Shown here one piece after another: positions 25,220-32,985 of a DNA stretch of 64,000 nt. Numbering within the stretch: position 1 is the stretch's first letter; each line of letters opens with the position of its first letter. The notes below the pieces were generated by a model. It was given only the letters and a program-made list of their open reading frames with translations. It did no database searches and had not been told where the DNA came from. A program made the translations under genes and the position numbers. Where the stretch lies: assembly GCF_000364605.1 (NCBI RefSeq), contig NZ_KB822578.1:310001-374000 (forward strand), given 5' to 3'. This stretch comes from Nocardioides sp. Iso805N (GTDB lineage Bacteria > Actinomycetota > Actinomycetes > Propionibacteriales > Nocardioidaceae).

Positions 25220-25876
25220 GTGCAGAAGAACGATATACCACCCTCGGCCGCGCCGGCGGTCGGCGATCGGGTCGCGCGTGCGGCCGCGCGACGGCTCGAA
25301 CGCCAGCGCCGCAACGCCGAGGACGAGGTCGGTCGCCTGCTGGACGTGACGATCGAGCTGATCGAGCGCTCGGCGCCGGTGATCCCGTCGGTCTCGGACA
25401 TCGTCGCCGCCGCGGGCATCTCCAACCAGACGCTGTACCGCACGTTCGGCAGCAAGGACGAGCTGATCCTCGCCGTGCTCGAGCGAGGGACGCTGCGCGT
25501 GGCCGAGACGCTGCGTGAGCGGATGGCCGCTGTCGAGGACCCACGCGACCAGATCCTGACGTGGATCCACATCGTGCTGCGGCAGGTGAGCGACGAGGAC
25601 CTCGCCCGCACGAGTCGCTCCGTGCTCGGATATCTCAACCAAGCGGGGGCGGCGGTGCAGGCGGGGAGCCAGACCGAGCTCCTCAAGCCGATCACCGACC
25701 TGCTCGCCGAGCCACTTCGCGCCCTCGGCTGCGACCCGGACCGTGACGGTGCATGCGTCTCGGACCTGGTCGTGGGGGCGATGCGGCGTCATCTCTGGAA
25801 CGCCACCGCGCCGTCGGCCGAAGAGCTCGAGGAAATGGGTCGATTCGTGCTGCGCGGACTGCGAGCTGAGCGGTGA
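25220..25876 (+). CDS. TetR family transcriptional regulator 1
   Basis: 218 residues from the GTG at 25220. The N-terminal HTH spans about residues 30-80: LLDVTIELIERSAPVIPSVS, IVAAAGISNQTLYRTFGSKD, ELILAVLERG. The C-terminal ligand-binding part is all-helical and unremarkable. It is divergent from SDR 2 and overlaps the next SDR gene by 4 bp (GTGA), so it probably autoregulates its own transcript. Its target motif may be the GTAAT-N3-ATTCT element. The longer open frame upstream to 24935 runs through the SDR gene and is not used. Confidence 0.9.
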   Translation: MQKNDIPPSAAPAVGDRVARAAARRLERQRRNAEDEVGRLLDVTIELIERSAPVIPSVSDIVAAAGISNQTLYRTFGSKDELILAVLERGTLRVAETLRERMAAVEDPRDQILTWIHIVLRQVSDEDLARTSRSVLGYLNQAGAAVQAGSQTELLKPITDLLAEPLRALGCDPDRDGACVSDLVVGAMRRHLWNATAPSAEELEEMGRFVLRGLRAER

Positions 25877-25925
25877 GCCCGGTGAGCCCGGGGAGCCCGG
25901 TGAGTCCTGCGAGCCCGGTGGGCTC
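25872..25925 (+). repeat. 9-bp tandem repeat at a gene start
   Basis: Six imperfect copies of GGTGAGCCC run across the TetR stop and the first codons of the SDR gene. They encode Ser-Pro-Val/Gly units at the N-terminus. The unit keeps frame, so copy-number changes would only lengthen or shorten the protein tail. Confidence 0.7.
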
Positions 25926-26751
25926 TGCACGCCCTGCGAGCGGCGACTTCGACTTCACCGGCAAGGTGGCGGTCGTCACCGGTGGTGCCTCCGGCATCGG
26001 CTATGCGATCGCGCACGCGCTGCGAGCCGAGGGAGTGGCAGTGGTCATCGCGGACGTCGAGCGGTCATCGTTGGAGCGGGCGGCGGCCGAGCTGGGCGCC
26101 ACCGGCGTGGTGACCGATGTGACGTCCCGCGCCGACATCGAGGCGCTGGCCGCCGAGGTGATCCGGCAGCACGGACGCATCGACATCCTTGTCAACAACG
26201 CCGGGGTGGCGAAGGTCGTGCCGTTCGACGAGCTGAGTCTGGACGACTTCGCCTGGATCATCGGGGTCAACCTCTGGGGCGTGATCAACGGGACCAAGAT
26301 CTTCCTCCCGCTGATGGAGGAGACCTCCGAGGACGGCTACATCCTCAACACGGCCTCGATCGCCGGGCTGGTGGCCGGTCCGGGGCTGGCGGCGTACGCC
26401 ACCTCGAAGTACGGCGTGGTCGCGTTCACCGAGGCGGTTTCGCAGGAGCTCGCCCAGCGGGGCGCACGGGTGAGCGTGGGTGTCCTGATGCCCGCGATGG
26501 TCCGGACCCGGATCGCCAGCAGCGCCCGGAACCGGCCCGGTGTCGATCCTGCGTCGGTGCCGGAACACGACATCCCTGCCGGCGTCCACGTGCTCGAGGC
26601 CGAGGACGTGGCCGCGATCGCCGTCGAGGCCATCGGCCGCCGCGACCTCTACGTGCTGACCCACCCCGAGACGCGCGAGGGCGTACGTCGTCGGCACGCC
26701 CGCATCGACGCCGCCTTCGACGCGATCGTCGGGTCCGCTCCCGCCGAGTGA
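25873..26751 (+). CDS. SDR family oxidoreductase 3 with Ser-Pro-rich N-terminal tail
   Basis: 292 residues. A 24-residue tail of Ser/Pro/Gly/Val repeats precedes DFTGKVAVVTGGASGIGYAI. VVIADVERSS after beta 2 favours NAD. The catalytic Ser is in LNTASIAGLVAG and the Tyr-Lys in YATSKYGVVAFTEA. The length after the tail fits classical SDRs. The GTG start overlaps the TetR stop (GTGA); a start further in would remove the repeat tail, since the fold begins only at about residue 25, but no better ribosome binding site was seen. It belongs to the TetR transcript and probably acts on the same compounds that the TetR protein senses. Confidence 0.88.
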   Translation: MSPVSPGSPVSPASPVGSARPASGDFDFTGKVAVVTGGASGIGYAIAHALRAEGVAVVIADVERSSLERAAAELGATGVVTDVTSRADIEALAAEVIRQHGRIDILVNNAGVAKVVPFDELSLDDFAWIIGVNLWGVINGTKIFLPLMEETSEDGYILNTASIAGLVAGPGLAAYATSKYGVVAFTEAVSQELAQRGARVSVGVLMPAMVRTRIASSARNRPGVDPASVPEHDIPAGVHVLEAEDVAAIAVEAIGRRDLYVLTHPETREGVRRRHARIDAAFDAIVGSAPAE

Positions 26752-26833
26752 CACGATCGTCAGAGTCGAGCGATCGGCGGCGGTAGACGCGCGTCGCTAT
26801 CGCCGGAAATGACGGGATGTTTCGGTGGAATCG

Positions 26834-26874
26834 TTGACGGCTGTGAGCCGAATCACTAAAGTGACGAACTGTCA
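26834..26874 (+). promoter_or_regulatory. promoter of the amidohydrolase operon with palindrome at -10/+1
   Basis: TTGACG (26834-26839), 17-base spacer, TAAAGT (26857-26862) is a near-canonical vegetative promoter. TGACGAACTGTCA (26862-26874), an inverted TGAC/GTCA pair with a 5-base centre, begins on the last base of the -10 box and so would cover the start site. TCACT-AA-AGTGA overlaps the -10 box. The half-sites match those of the TGAC-N6-GTCA elements further right, but the centre is one base shorter. Confidence 0.6.
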
Positions 26875-26945
26875 GATGCGTCCCCTTCCTGTGTCTGCAC
26901 GTTCACGGTCGAACCGGGCGCACGAACCTCGTCGAGGGAGGCACC

Positions 26946-28169
26946 ATGCCGCTTCAGGACCACATGCAAATGATCTCCGTGGACGACCACGTGATCGAGC
27001 CCAAGACACTGTGGACGGACCGCCTGCCGAAGAAGTACCTGGACCAGGGCCCGCGGATCGTCGAGATGGACATGACCCAGAGCCATGGCGACGAGGGCCT
27101 CTCCGCGGCGCTGCTCGACGCCTCGCGCAACGGCAAGGAGGGCGAGAAGCCGGCCGCGCCGCGCCTCGCCGAGGTCTGGAACTACGAGGGTCGGATCTAT
27201 CCGAACATCGGGCTGAACGCGGTGGCGGGCAAGAAGCCGCAGGAGTACGGCATGGAGCCGACGCGCTACTCCGACATGCTCCCGGGCTGCTACGACATCA
27301 AGGCGCGCATCGCCGACATGGACATCGACGGCGTCCAGGCGGCGATGTGCTTCCCGTCCTTCCCGCGCTTCGCCGGCACCGTGTTCCTGGAGCACAAGGA
27401 CGGCGAGCTCGCGCTGCTCTCGGTGCAGGCGTGGAACGACTTCATCCTCGACGAGTGGTCGACGTACGCGCCCGGTCGGATCATCCCGATGATCATCCTC
27501 CCGCTTTGGGACCCGCAGCTCGCGGCGAAGGAGATCCATCGCTGCGCCGCGAAGGGCGCCAAGGCGATCACCTTCCCGGAGAACACGGTCAGCCTCGGCC
27601 TGCCCTCCTTCTACACCGATCACTGGGACCCGGTCTTCCGTGCTGCGGAGGAGACCCAGATGCCGCTGTGCATGCACTTCGGCTCCTCCGGCAAGCCGCC
27701 CATCACCTCGCCCGAGGCGCCGATGGCAGTGATGATCGCGCTCTTCGGGACGAACTCGATGGACGCGACCGCCGACCTCCTGTTCTCGCCGGTCTTCTAC
27801 AAGTTCCCCAACCTCAAGGTGGCGCTGTCCGAGGGTGGTATCGGGTGGATGCCCTATCTGCTCGAGCGCATCGACCTCACCTGGGAGCGGCACCGCTGGT
27901 ACCAGAACGTGAACAAGGAGGTCCGACCCTCCGACCTGTTCCGTGAGCACATGTACGGCTGCTACATCGACGACTTCGAGGGCATCGCCCGGCGCCATCA
28001 GATCGGTCTCGACAACATCTTGTGGGAGTGCGACTACCCGCACTCGGACTCCAACTGGCCCAACAGCCGCGAGTACGCCGCCAAGCTCCTCATCGACGTG
28101 CCCGACGACGAGGTGCACAAGATCGTCGAGCTCAACGCCCGCAAGCTGTACAACTTCCCGCGGATCTGA
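26946..28169 (+). CDS. amidohydrolase family protein (ACMSD/LigW-like TIM barrel)
   Basis: 407 residues. The fold starts MQMISVDDHVIEPKTLWTDR, where DDH replaces the more common HxH metal motif. Further conserved parts are GVQAAMCFPSFPRFAGTVFL, PLCMHFGSSGKPP with a metal-ligand His, and the C-terminal DNILWECDYPHSDSNWPNS with the essential Asp. Members of this group are metal-dependent decarboxylases or hydrolases (5-carboxyvanillate, aminocarboxymuconate semialdehyde), and many uncharacterised ones occur in actinobacterial degradation clusters. A GGGAGG ribosome binding site lies 5 bases before the ATG. A small acidic ORF and an SDR gene follow in the same operon. Confidence 0.88.
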   Translation: MPLQDHMQMISVDDHVIEPKTLWTDRLPKKYLDQGPRIVEMDMTQSHGDEGLSAALLDASRNGKEGEKPAAPRLAEVWNYEGRIYPNIGLNAVAGKKPQEYGMEPTRYSDMLPGCYDIKARIADMDIDGVQAAMCFPSFPRFAGTVFLEHKDGELALLSVQAWNDFILDEWSTYAPGRIIPMIILPLWDPQLAAKEIHRCAAKGAKAITFPENTVSLGLPSFYTDHWDPVFRAAEETQMPLCMHFGSSGKPPITSPEAPMAVMIALFGTNSMDATADLLFSPVFYKFPNLKVALSEGGIGWMPYLLERIDLTWERHRWYQNVNKEVRPSDLFREHMYGCYIDDFEGIARRHQIGLDNILWECDYPHSDSNWPNSREYAAKLLIDVPDDEVHKIVELNARKLYNFPRI

Positions 28170-28180
28170 GGAACGGTCGG

Positions 28181-28411
28181 ATGGCTGAGAAGGACATCGA
28201 TGCGCCGGACTGGGTCGACCAGGACCTGCTGACCAAGGACGAGGCCGCCGAGCGTCTGGACGAGGAGATCGTGCTCGTCCGTGAGCGGCTCGCCCGGCTC
28301 GAGGCGGCGCCTGCCGGGCCGGACCCGGTGTCAGCGATCGAGATGGTGCGCCGTCGGCTGGTCGCGATGGAGAAACTGCGCGCGTCGTTGCTCGACGCGG
28401 CAGCTCACTGA
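28181..28411 (+). CDS. small acidic coiled-coil hypothetical protein
   Basis: 76 residues. KDEAAERLDEEIVLVRERLA and SAIEMVRRRLVAMEKLRAS form two amphipathic helices, probably a short coiled coil. No family is recognised. It starts 12 bp after the amidohydrolase with a GGAACGG upstream and ends 18 bp before the SDR gene. Tight packing and normal codon use support a real gene. It could be an accessory subunit of the amidohydrolase, which is a guess from position. Confidence 0.65.
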   Translation: MAEKDIDAPDWVDQDLLTKDEAAERLDEEIVLVRERLARLEAAPAGPDPVSAIEMVRRRLVAMEKLRASLLDAAAH

Positions 28412-28428
28412 TCACGAAGGGATCCGTT

Positions 28429-29220
28429 GTGGGTATGAGGATGAGCGGCAAGGTCGCGCTGGTGACAGGTTCGACGCGGGGGATCGGGCGATCGATCGCC
28501 GAGCACTTCGCCTCGGAGGGCGCCAAGGTGGCGGTCACCGGCCGTACGGTCGAGCGTGGCCAGAAGGTCGTCGACCGAATCCGTGAGGCAGGGGGCGAGG
28601 CAGAGTTCTTCGAGCTCGACGTCACCTCGGAAGCCAGCATGCGAACTGTGGTCGAGGCCACCGTGGCGCGCTTCGGCGCGCTGCACACGCTGGTCAACAA
28701 TGCCGCGCCCACCGGTGCTGTCGCCACCAGCGTCAAGCCGCTGCACGAATACAGCACCGAGGAGTGGGAGGCGATCCTGACCGGCACGCTGACGGGCAAC
28801 GTCTTCTGGGCCTGCAAGTACGCCTGGCCGCACCTCGCCCGGGCGGAGGGCGCCTCGATCCTCAACATCTCCTCGGGTCAGTCCGTGGCCGGCTTCAAGG
28901 GCTTCAGCGCGTACGCCGCCGCGAAGGGCGGCGTCAACAGCCTGACCCGCTCGCTCGCTGCCGAGGGCAGCGCCGACGGCATCCGGGCCAACTGCATCCT
29001 CGTCGGTCGTGTGGTCGCGCTGAAGGGCGACATCGGCGGCCACAAGGGCGGCGGGCGGCTCACCCGGATCGGGAACCCGATGGACATCGCCTACGCCGCC
29101 ACCTGGCTGGCATCCGACGAGGCCGAGTTCGCCACCGGCAGCCTGGTCACGGTCGACGGCGGCTTCTCCATCAACGGTGACGCGGCGTCCGAGTCGGAGC
29201 AGGACGCGGCGCTCGTCTGA
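28429..29220 (+). CDS. SDR family oxidoreductase 4
   Basis: 263 residues from the GTG at 28429 (GAAGGGA 7 bases upstream; ATGs at codons 3 and 5 are possible). The cofactor loop is VALVTGSTRGIGRSI, and VAVTGRTVERG after beta 2 suggests NADPH. The catalytic Ser is in ILNISSGQS and the Tyr-Lys in YAAAKGGVNSLTRS. FATGSLVTVDGGFSINGD ends the fold. It is the third gene of the amidohydrolase operon and could act on its product. Confidence 0.92.
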   Translation: MGMRMSGKVALVTGSTRGIGRSIAEHFASEGAKVAVTGRTVERGQKVVDRIREAGGEAEFFELDVTSEASMRTVVEATVARFGALHTLVNNAAPTGAVATSVKPLHEYSTEEWEAILTGTLTGNVFWACKYAWPHLARAEGASILNISSGQSVAGFKGFSAYAAAKGGVNSLTRSLAAEGSADGIRANCILVGRVVALKGDIGGHKGGGRLTRIGNPMDIAYAATWLASDEAEFATGSLVTVDGGFSINGDAASESEQDAALV

Positions 29221-29280
29221 GCGACGGGCGCCAGCTCCGACGGGCACCACCTCCGGCGGCGGCGTGGTCGGCGTACGGCG

Positions 29281-30039
29281 TCAGCCGTGGTTGACCAGGC
29301 CGCCGTCCACCCGGAAGTCGATTCCGGTGACGAAGGCCGCATCGTCGCTCGCTAGGAACACCGCCGCCTTCGCGATGTCGTCGGTCTGTCCGAGCCGCGG
29401 GACCAGCGACTGCCGAAGGAGTGCTTCGGTGGCCCCCGGCATGCCGAGCTGTTCGGCTGAGCCCGCCGTCTCGATCACTCCGGGACTGATGCTCACGGCA
29501 CGGATGCCGCCGGGTGCGCCCTCCGCTGCCATGACGTGCGTCATGCCTCGTACCGCCCACTTCGTCGCCGAATGGGCTATGCCGCCGACCCCACCGCCAT
29601 GACCTGCGACGGACGCGGTGTTGATCACCAGGCCATGGCTCTCATTGAGGTGCGGCCAGGCCGCCTTGGTGCCGAGGAACACCAGGCTCAGCTCGTTGCG
29701 GATCGAGAAGTCCCACTCCTCGACCGTCATGGTGTCGATGGTCTTGAAGGCGCATGCCGACGCGTTGTTCCACAGGACGTCGACCCGACCGAACTCGTCG
29801 ATCGCGCGGTCGACCCAGGCCTGGCACCCGGCGAGCTCGCCGAGGTCGACGGGGGAGACGTCGACCATCGTGCCGCCGGCTGCGCTGATCATGCGGTGCG
29901 TCTCGGCGTTGTGCTCGGCATCGAGGTCGCAACCGACGACTGCTGCGCCTGCCTCGGCGAACCGTAGAGCACCGGCACGTCCGATGCCGCTGCCGGTGCC
30001 GCTGATCAGGACCACCTTGCCGTCGAGTGAGCTCGCCAT
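29281..30039 (-). CDS. SDR-fold protein with catalytic Tyr replaced by His
   Basis: 252 residues from the ATG at 30039, preceded by GAAGGGAAG. The cofactor loop is VVLISGTGSGIGRAGALRF, and VVGCDLDAEHN (Asp after beta 2) favours NAD. The catalytic Ser is present (VINTASVAGHGG), but the YxxxK motif reads HSATKWAVRG, with His (codon CAT) where Tyr is expected. The fold end VTGIDFRVDGGLVNHG is intact. Either His acts as the general base or the protein has lost classical dehydrogenase activity. It is divergent from the amidase gene; the region between holds a GTSAAC-type palindrome. Confidence 0.85.
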   Translation of the reverse strand: MASSLDGKVVLISGTGSGIGRAGALRFAEAGAAVVGCDLDAEHNAETHRMISAAGGTMVDVSPVDLGELAGCQAWVDRAIDEFGRVDVLWNNASACAFKTIDTMTVEEWDFSIRNELSLVFLGTKAAWPHLNESHGLVINTASVAGHGGGVGGIAHSATKWAVRGMTHVMAAEGAPGGIRAVSISPGVIETAGSAEQLGMPGATEALLRQSLVPRLGQTDDIAKAAVFLASDDAAFVTGIDFRVDGGLVNHG

Positions 30040-30096
30040 CGCGCTTCCCTTCACTATGCGTCGCGTACCTCGCGCCGCCCGTCTTCGTAGGCGCAA

Positions 30097-30135
30097 GTGA
30101 ACACTGTTGACAGGCTCGCTGTCGACGCCTAACTT
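30097..30135 (+). promoter_or_regulatory. amidase promoter with GTGAAC-N3-GTTGAC operator
   Basis: TTGACA (30107-30112), 17-base spacer, TAACTT (30130-30135). GTGAACACTGTTGAC (30097-30111) overlaps the -35 box and differs at one base from GTGAACGCTGTTGAC at 37218-37232. A further inverted pair TGACGTCCGTCA (30151-30162) lies between the promoter and the start codon; its significance is unclear. Confidence 0.65.
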
Positions 30136-30200
30136 CGGCGTAACGAGGCGTGACGTCCGTCATGTCCCGGTGCGTTGATCCGACCGAGGAGCGTGTCCCC

Positions 30201-31616
30201 TTGTCCGAACTCACCTGGTTGCCGGCATGGCAGATCGCCGCCCTCATCGCCAAGCGCGAGGTCTCCTGCCTCGAGGTGACGGAGCACTTCCTCGGCCGCA
30301 TCGAGGAGTTCGATCCGACGTTGCACGCCTTCGAGGAGGTCGACCATGCAGGCGCGCTGGCGCAGGCGAGGGCGGCGGATCGTGCGGTCGCGGCCGGTGA
30401 GGAGCTGGGCGATCTCCACGGCATTCCCACCTCGGTGAAGTCGCACATCCGCGTCGAGGGTCTGCATCTGCGTCAGGGCGCTCAGGACGAGCTGTCGGAC
30501 TTCGACGACATCGCCGTCGAACGGCTGCGCCGGGCCGGCGCGATCATCGTCGGCACCAACACGATGATGGGGGCCGGCGCCAACCTCGCGCACGACCGCG
30601 CCCAACCGGGAGTGTTCAGTCCCTTCAACTGGGACGCCGAGGCGCGCAGCCCGTGGGATCCCGAGCGCGTTCCCGGCTGGTCCAGCTCGGGCGGCGCCGC
30701 AGCCGCCGCCGCCCGGCTGTTGCCCGTCACGATCGGCACCGACGGTGGGGGATCGACGCGGCTGCCCGCGGCATATTCGGGCGTGGTCGGGCTGCACACG
30801 TCCCGCGGCCTGATCCCGCACGTCGACTACCGCAGGCCGACGATGATGCTCACGGCGAGCTACGGCCCGCTGGCGCGCGACGTCCGCGACGTAGCGCTCT
30901 TCACGCGCGCGATGGAGGGACCCGACGGGCGCGACTACGTCGCCGTACAGAACGAGCCCCTCGACTGCGTCGAGGGGCTCGATCGTGGTGTCGAGGACAT
31001 GCGGATGGGGTGGACCGAGAACTTCGGGTTCGCCGACACCTATGCGACCGCCGACAGCAGTCGCGTGATCGATGTCGCCCGGGCGGCGGCAGCGGGCCTT
31101 GCCACGCTCGGGGCTCGCGTCGAGACGGTCGATGAGGTGTGGGAGGACCGGGCCGCGATCGGAACCGTGGGCTGGACCGTGGAGCCGTCCGCATACGAGG
31201 TCATGGTCGGCACCAACCAGACCCCCCTCCAACCGCTCGACCCCGACCTCTACCGGCAGCAGGCCGCCTCGCGCGCCCGAAACTGGGACCACTTCCGCGA
31301 GTTCTTCACGAGGTACGACGTACTCCTGTCCGTGACTGCTCAGCGGATCGCGGCGACCACGTCGGAATGGGATCGCATCTGGACCATCGACGGCCCATCG
31401 TTCCCCGGCGGCAGCTTCGCCCCGGTCTACTGCAGCCACACGATGCTCTTCAACTGGCTGGGGTTCCCGGCCGTCTCGGTGCCGTGTGGCTTCGTCGATG
31501 GCATGCCGGTCGGACTGCAGATCGCGGCCTGGCACGGGCGCGAGGACCTGGTGCTTCGCGTTGCCGCAGCCGTCCAGCGGGCATTCCCTCGCGACGAGCG
31601 GCCTCGCGTCAGCTGA
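30201..31616 (+). CDS. amidase (amidase signature family)
   Basis: About 471 residues from a TTG at 30201, chosen because GAGGAG stands 10 bases upstream; the open frame reaches back to 30150. The catalytic Lys is in GIPTSVKSHIRVEG. The Gly/Ser-rich signature GWSSSGGAAAAAARLLPVTI gives the cis-Ser, and the nucleophile Ser is in GTDGGGSTRLPAAYSG. Members hydrolyse carboxamides or related bonds; the natural substrate is unknown. No signal peptide, so it acts in the cytoplasm, possibly on a compound imported by the nearby Liv transporter. Its promoter carries the same palindrome as the transporter and tannase-like genes. It overlaps the convergent TetR gene by 8 bp. Confidence 0.92.
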   Translation: MSELTWLPAWQIAALIAKREVSCLEVTEHFLGRIEEFDPTLHAFEEVDHAGALAQARAADRAVAAGEELGDLHGIPTSVKSHIRVEGLHLRQGAQDELSDFDDIAVERLRRAGAIIVGTNTMMGAGANLAHDRAQPGVFSPFNWDAEARSPWDPERVPGWSSSGGAAAAAARLLPVTIGTDGGGSTRLPAAYSGVVGLHTSRGLIPHVDYRRPTMMLTASYGPLARDVRDVALFTRAMEGPDGRDYVAVQNEPLDCVEGLDRGVEDMRMGWTENFGFADTYATADSSRVIDVARAAAAGLATLGARVETVDEVWEDRAAIGTVGWTVEPSAYEVMVGTNQTPLQPLDPDLYRQQAASRARNWDHFREFFTRYDVLLSVTAQRIAATTSEWDRIWTIDGPSFPGGSFAPVYCSHTMLFNWLGFPAVSVPCGFVDGMPVGLQIAAWHGREDLVLRVAAAVQRAFPRDERPRVS

Positions 31617-32202
31617 GTGGCGGCGCGCCGGCGTCACCCGCCGCATAGCTGTGCAGGATGAAGTCGATACCGGTCACGATCAGCGACCGCGTGCTCAGAC
31701 CGCTCGTGTTCTCGGCGTCCGATCGCCCCGACGCCATCAGCGCTCCGGCGGTGAACAGGGTGAGCACGAGGCCGACCATGTCGGCGTTCTCCTCGCTGTG
31801 TCCCGCCTGGATGAGCGACCTTCGCACGGCCTCCTGGAGTTCGGGGTCCACGTTGCCGGCGAAGACCGTGCTGCTGGCCATGCGGCTGGCCATGCCGGGG
31901 TGGGCCACCAACAGGTCGTAGAGATGCATGACCTGCTCGCGTACCCACAGCAGGGGGTCCTCGCCATGGTCGGGGCTGGTGTAGCTGCGTTCGTAGAGCG
32001 CGCGCCCGCAGAGGGTGAGCAGCGCTTCCTTGCTCGGCACGTGACGGTACGTCGCGCCGAGGGAGACCCCGAGCTCGGCCGAGAGCTGGCGCATCGAGAG
32101 ACGGTCCGCGCCGTGCTTGGCGATGAGCTGCAGCGCGGTGTCGACGATCAGCTCAATGCTCAGGCCGGGCCGCGCGGCTGGACTCGTCACGTAATCTCCC
32201 AT
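31609..32202 (-). CDS. TetR family transcriptional regulator 2
   Basis: 197 residues from the ATG at 32202. The HTH is LIVDTALQLIAKHGADRLSM followed by RQLSAELGVSLGATYRHVPS and KEALLTLCGRALYER, a well-preserved TetR DNA-binding domain. The C-terminal domain is helical with MVGLVLTLFTAGALMASGRS. It lies 57 bp downstream of LivF on the same strand and so is probably the last gene of the transporter operon. That makes it the best candidate to bind the GTSAAC-N3-GTTSAC sites at 30097, 37184 and 37218 and to control import, amidase and tannase-like genes together. Confidence 0.9.
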   Translation of the reverse strand: MGDYVTSPAARPGLSIELIVDTALQLIAKHGADRLSMRQLSAELGVSLGATYRHVPSKEALLTLCGRALYERSYTSPDHGEDPLLWVREQVMHLYDLLVAHPGMASRMASSTVFAGNVDPELQEAVRRSLIQAGHSEENADMVGLVLTLFTAGALMASGRSDAENTSGLSTRSLIVTGIDFILHSYAAGDAGAPPLS

Positions 32203-32259
32203 CGCAGCATGATCGCGCACCGCACCAGCATGCCACGGCCCGGTGAGGGCACCGCGACG

Positions 32260-32985
32260 TCATCGCGCCGTGACCAGCTCCGAGCCCGCGAGATAGGTCC
32301 GTTCGATCTCGTCGATCCGCCCCCTCAGGTCCCTCGCCTCGCCTTCGAGCACGATCTGTCCGTGGCTGAGAACGTAGGCTCGGTCAGCGACCTCCAGCGC
32401 GTCGCGGACGTTCTGCTCGACCAGGAGCACTGCTCCACCCCGGTCGGCCGCCGCGCGCACCGCGAGCAGAAGGCGCTCGAGCACGAGCGGGGCGAGGCCA
32501 AGTGACAACTCATCGGCGATCAGCACCTTGGGGTCCACCGAGAGTGCCCGCGCGAGAGTCAGCATCTGCTGCTCACCGCCCGAGAGCAGGGCCGCCTTGC
32601 GTCCCAGCAGAGGCTCCAGCTCGGGGAACAGCTCGAGGCAACGATGCCTGACGGCTCCGCCGAGGCGTAGGTTGTCGGCCGTCGACAGCCCCATGAACAC
32701 CGAGCGTTCCTCGGAGATATAGCGCAGCCCGTGCTTCGCCCGCTGGTGCAGGGGACCGGTCACGCGCTGCCCGTGCAGCCGCACCTCACCGCCCATCGGC
32801 TTCAGGTCGCCGGCGAGCGCACGGACCGTCGTGGTCTTGCCGGCACCGTTGACGCCGAGCAGCGCGACGACCTCGCCGGCGGCGACGGTGAGGTTGACAT
32901 CGTGGACCACCGGTACGGCGCCGTAGCCCACGGTGAGCTCGCGCGCCTCGAGCAGTGCGGTGTCGATGGCATCGGCAATGGTCAT
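32260..32985 (-). CDS. livF: branched-chain amino acid-type ABC transporter ATPase (LivF)
   Basis: 241 residues. Walker A is LGVNGAGKTTTVRALAG, the signature LLSGGEQQMLTLARALS, and Walker B VLIADELSLGLAPLV (Leu in place of the Pro usual after DE). The switch His region is VLLVEQNVRDALEVAD. It powers uptake with the fused LivHMG protein, whose stop overlaps this start by 4 bp. In a catabolic neighbourhood such importers often carry aromatic or other carboxylic acids rather than amino acids; the substrate here is unknown. Confidence 0.92.
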   Translation of the reverse strand: MTIADAIDTALLEARELTVGYGAVPVVHDVNLTVAAGEVVALLGVNGAGKTTTVRALAGDLKPMGGEVRLHGQRVTGPLHQRAKHGLRYISEERSVFMGLSTADNLRLGGAVRHRCLELFPELEPLLGRKAALLSGGEQQMLTLARALSVDPKVLIADELSLGLAPLVLERLLLAVRAAADRGGAVLLVEQNVRDALEVADRAYVLSHGQIVLEGEARDLRGRIDEIERTYLAGSELVTAR

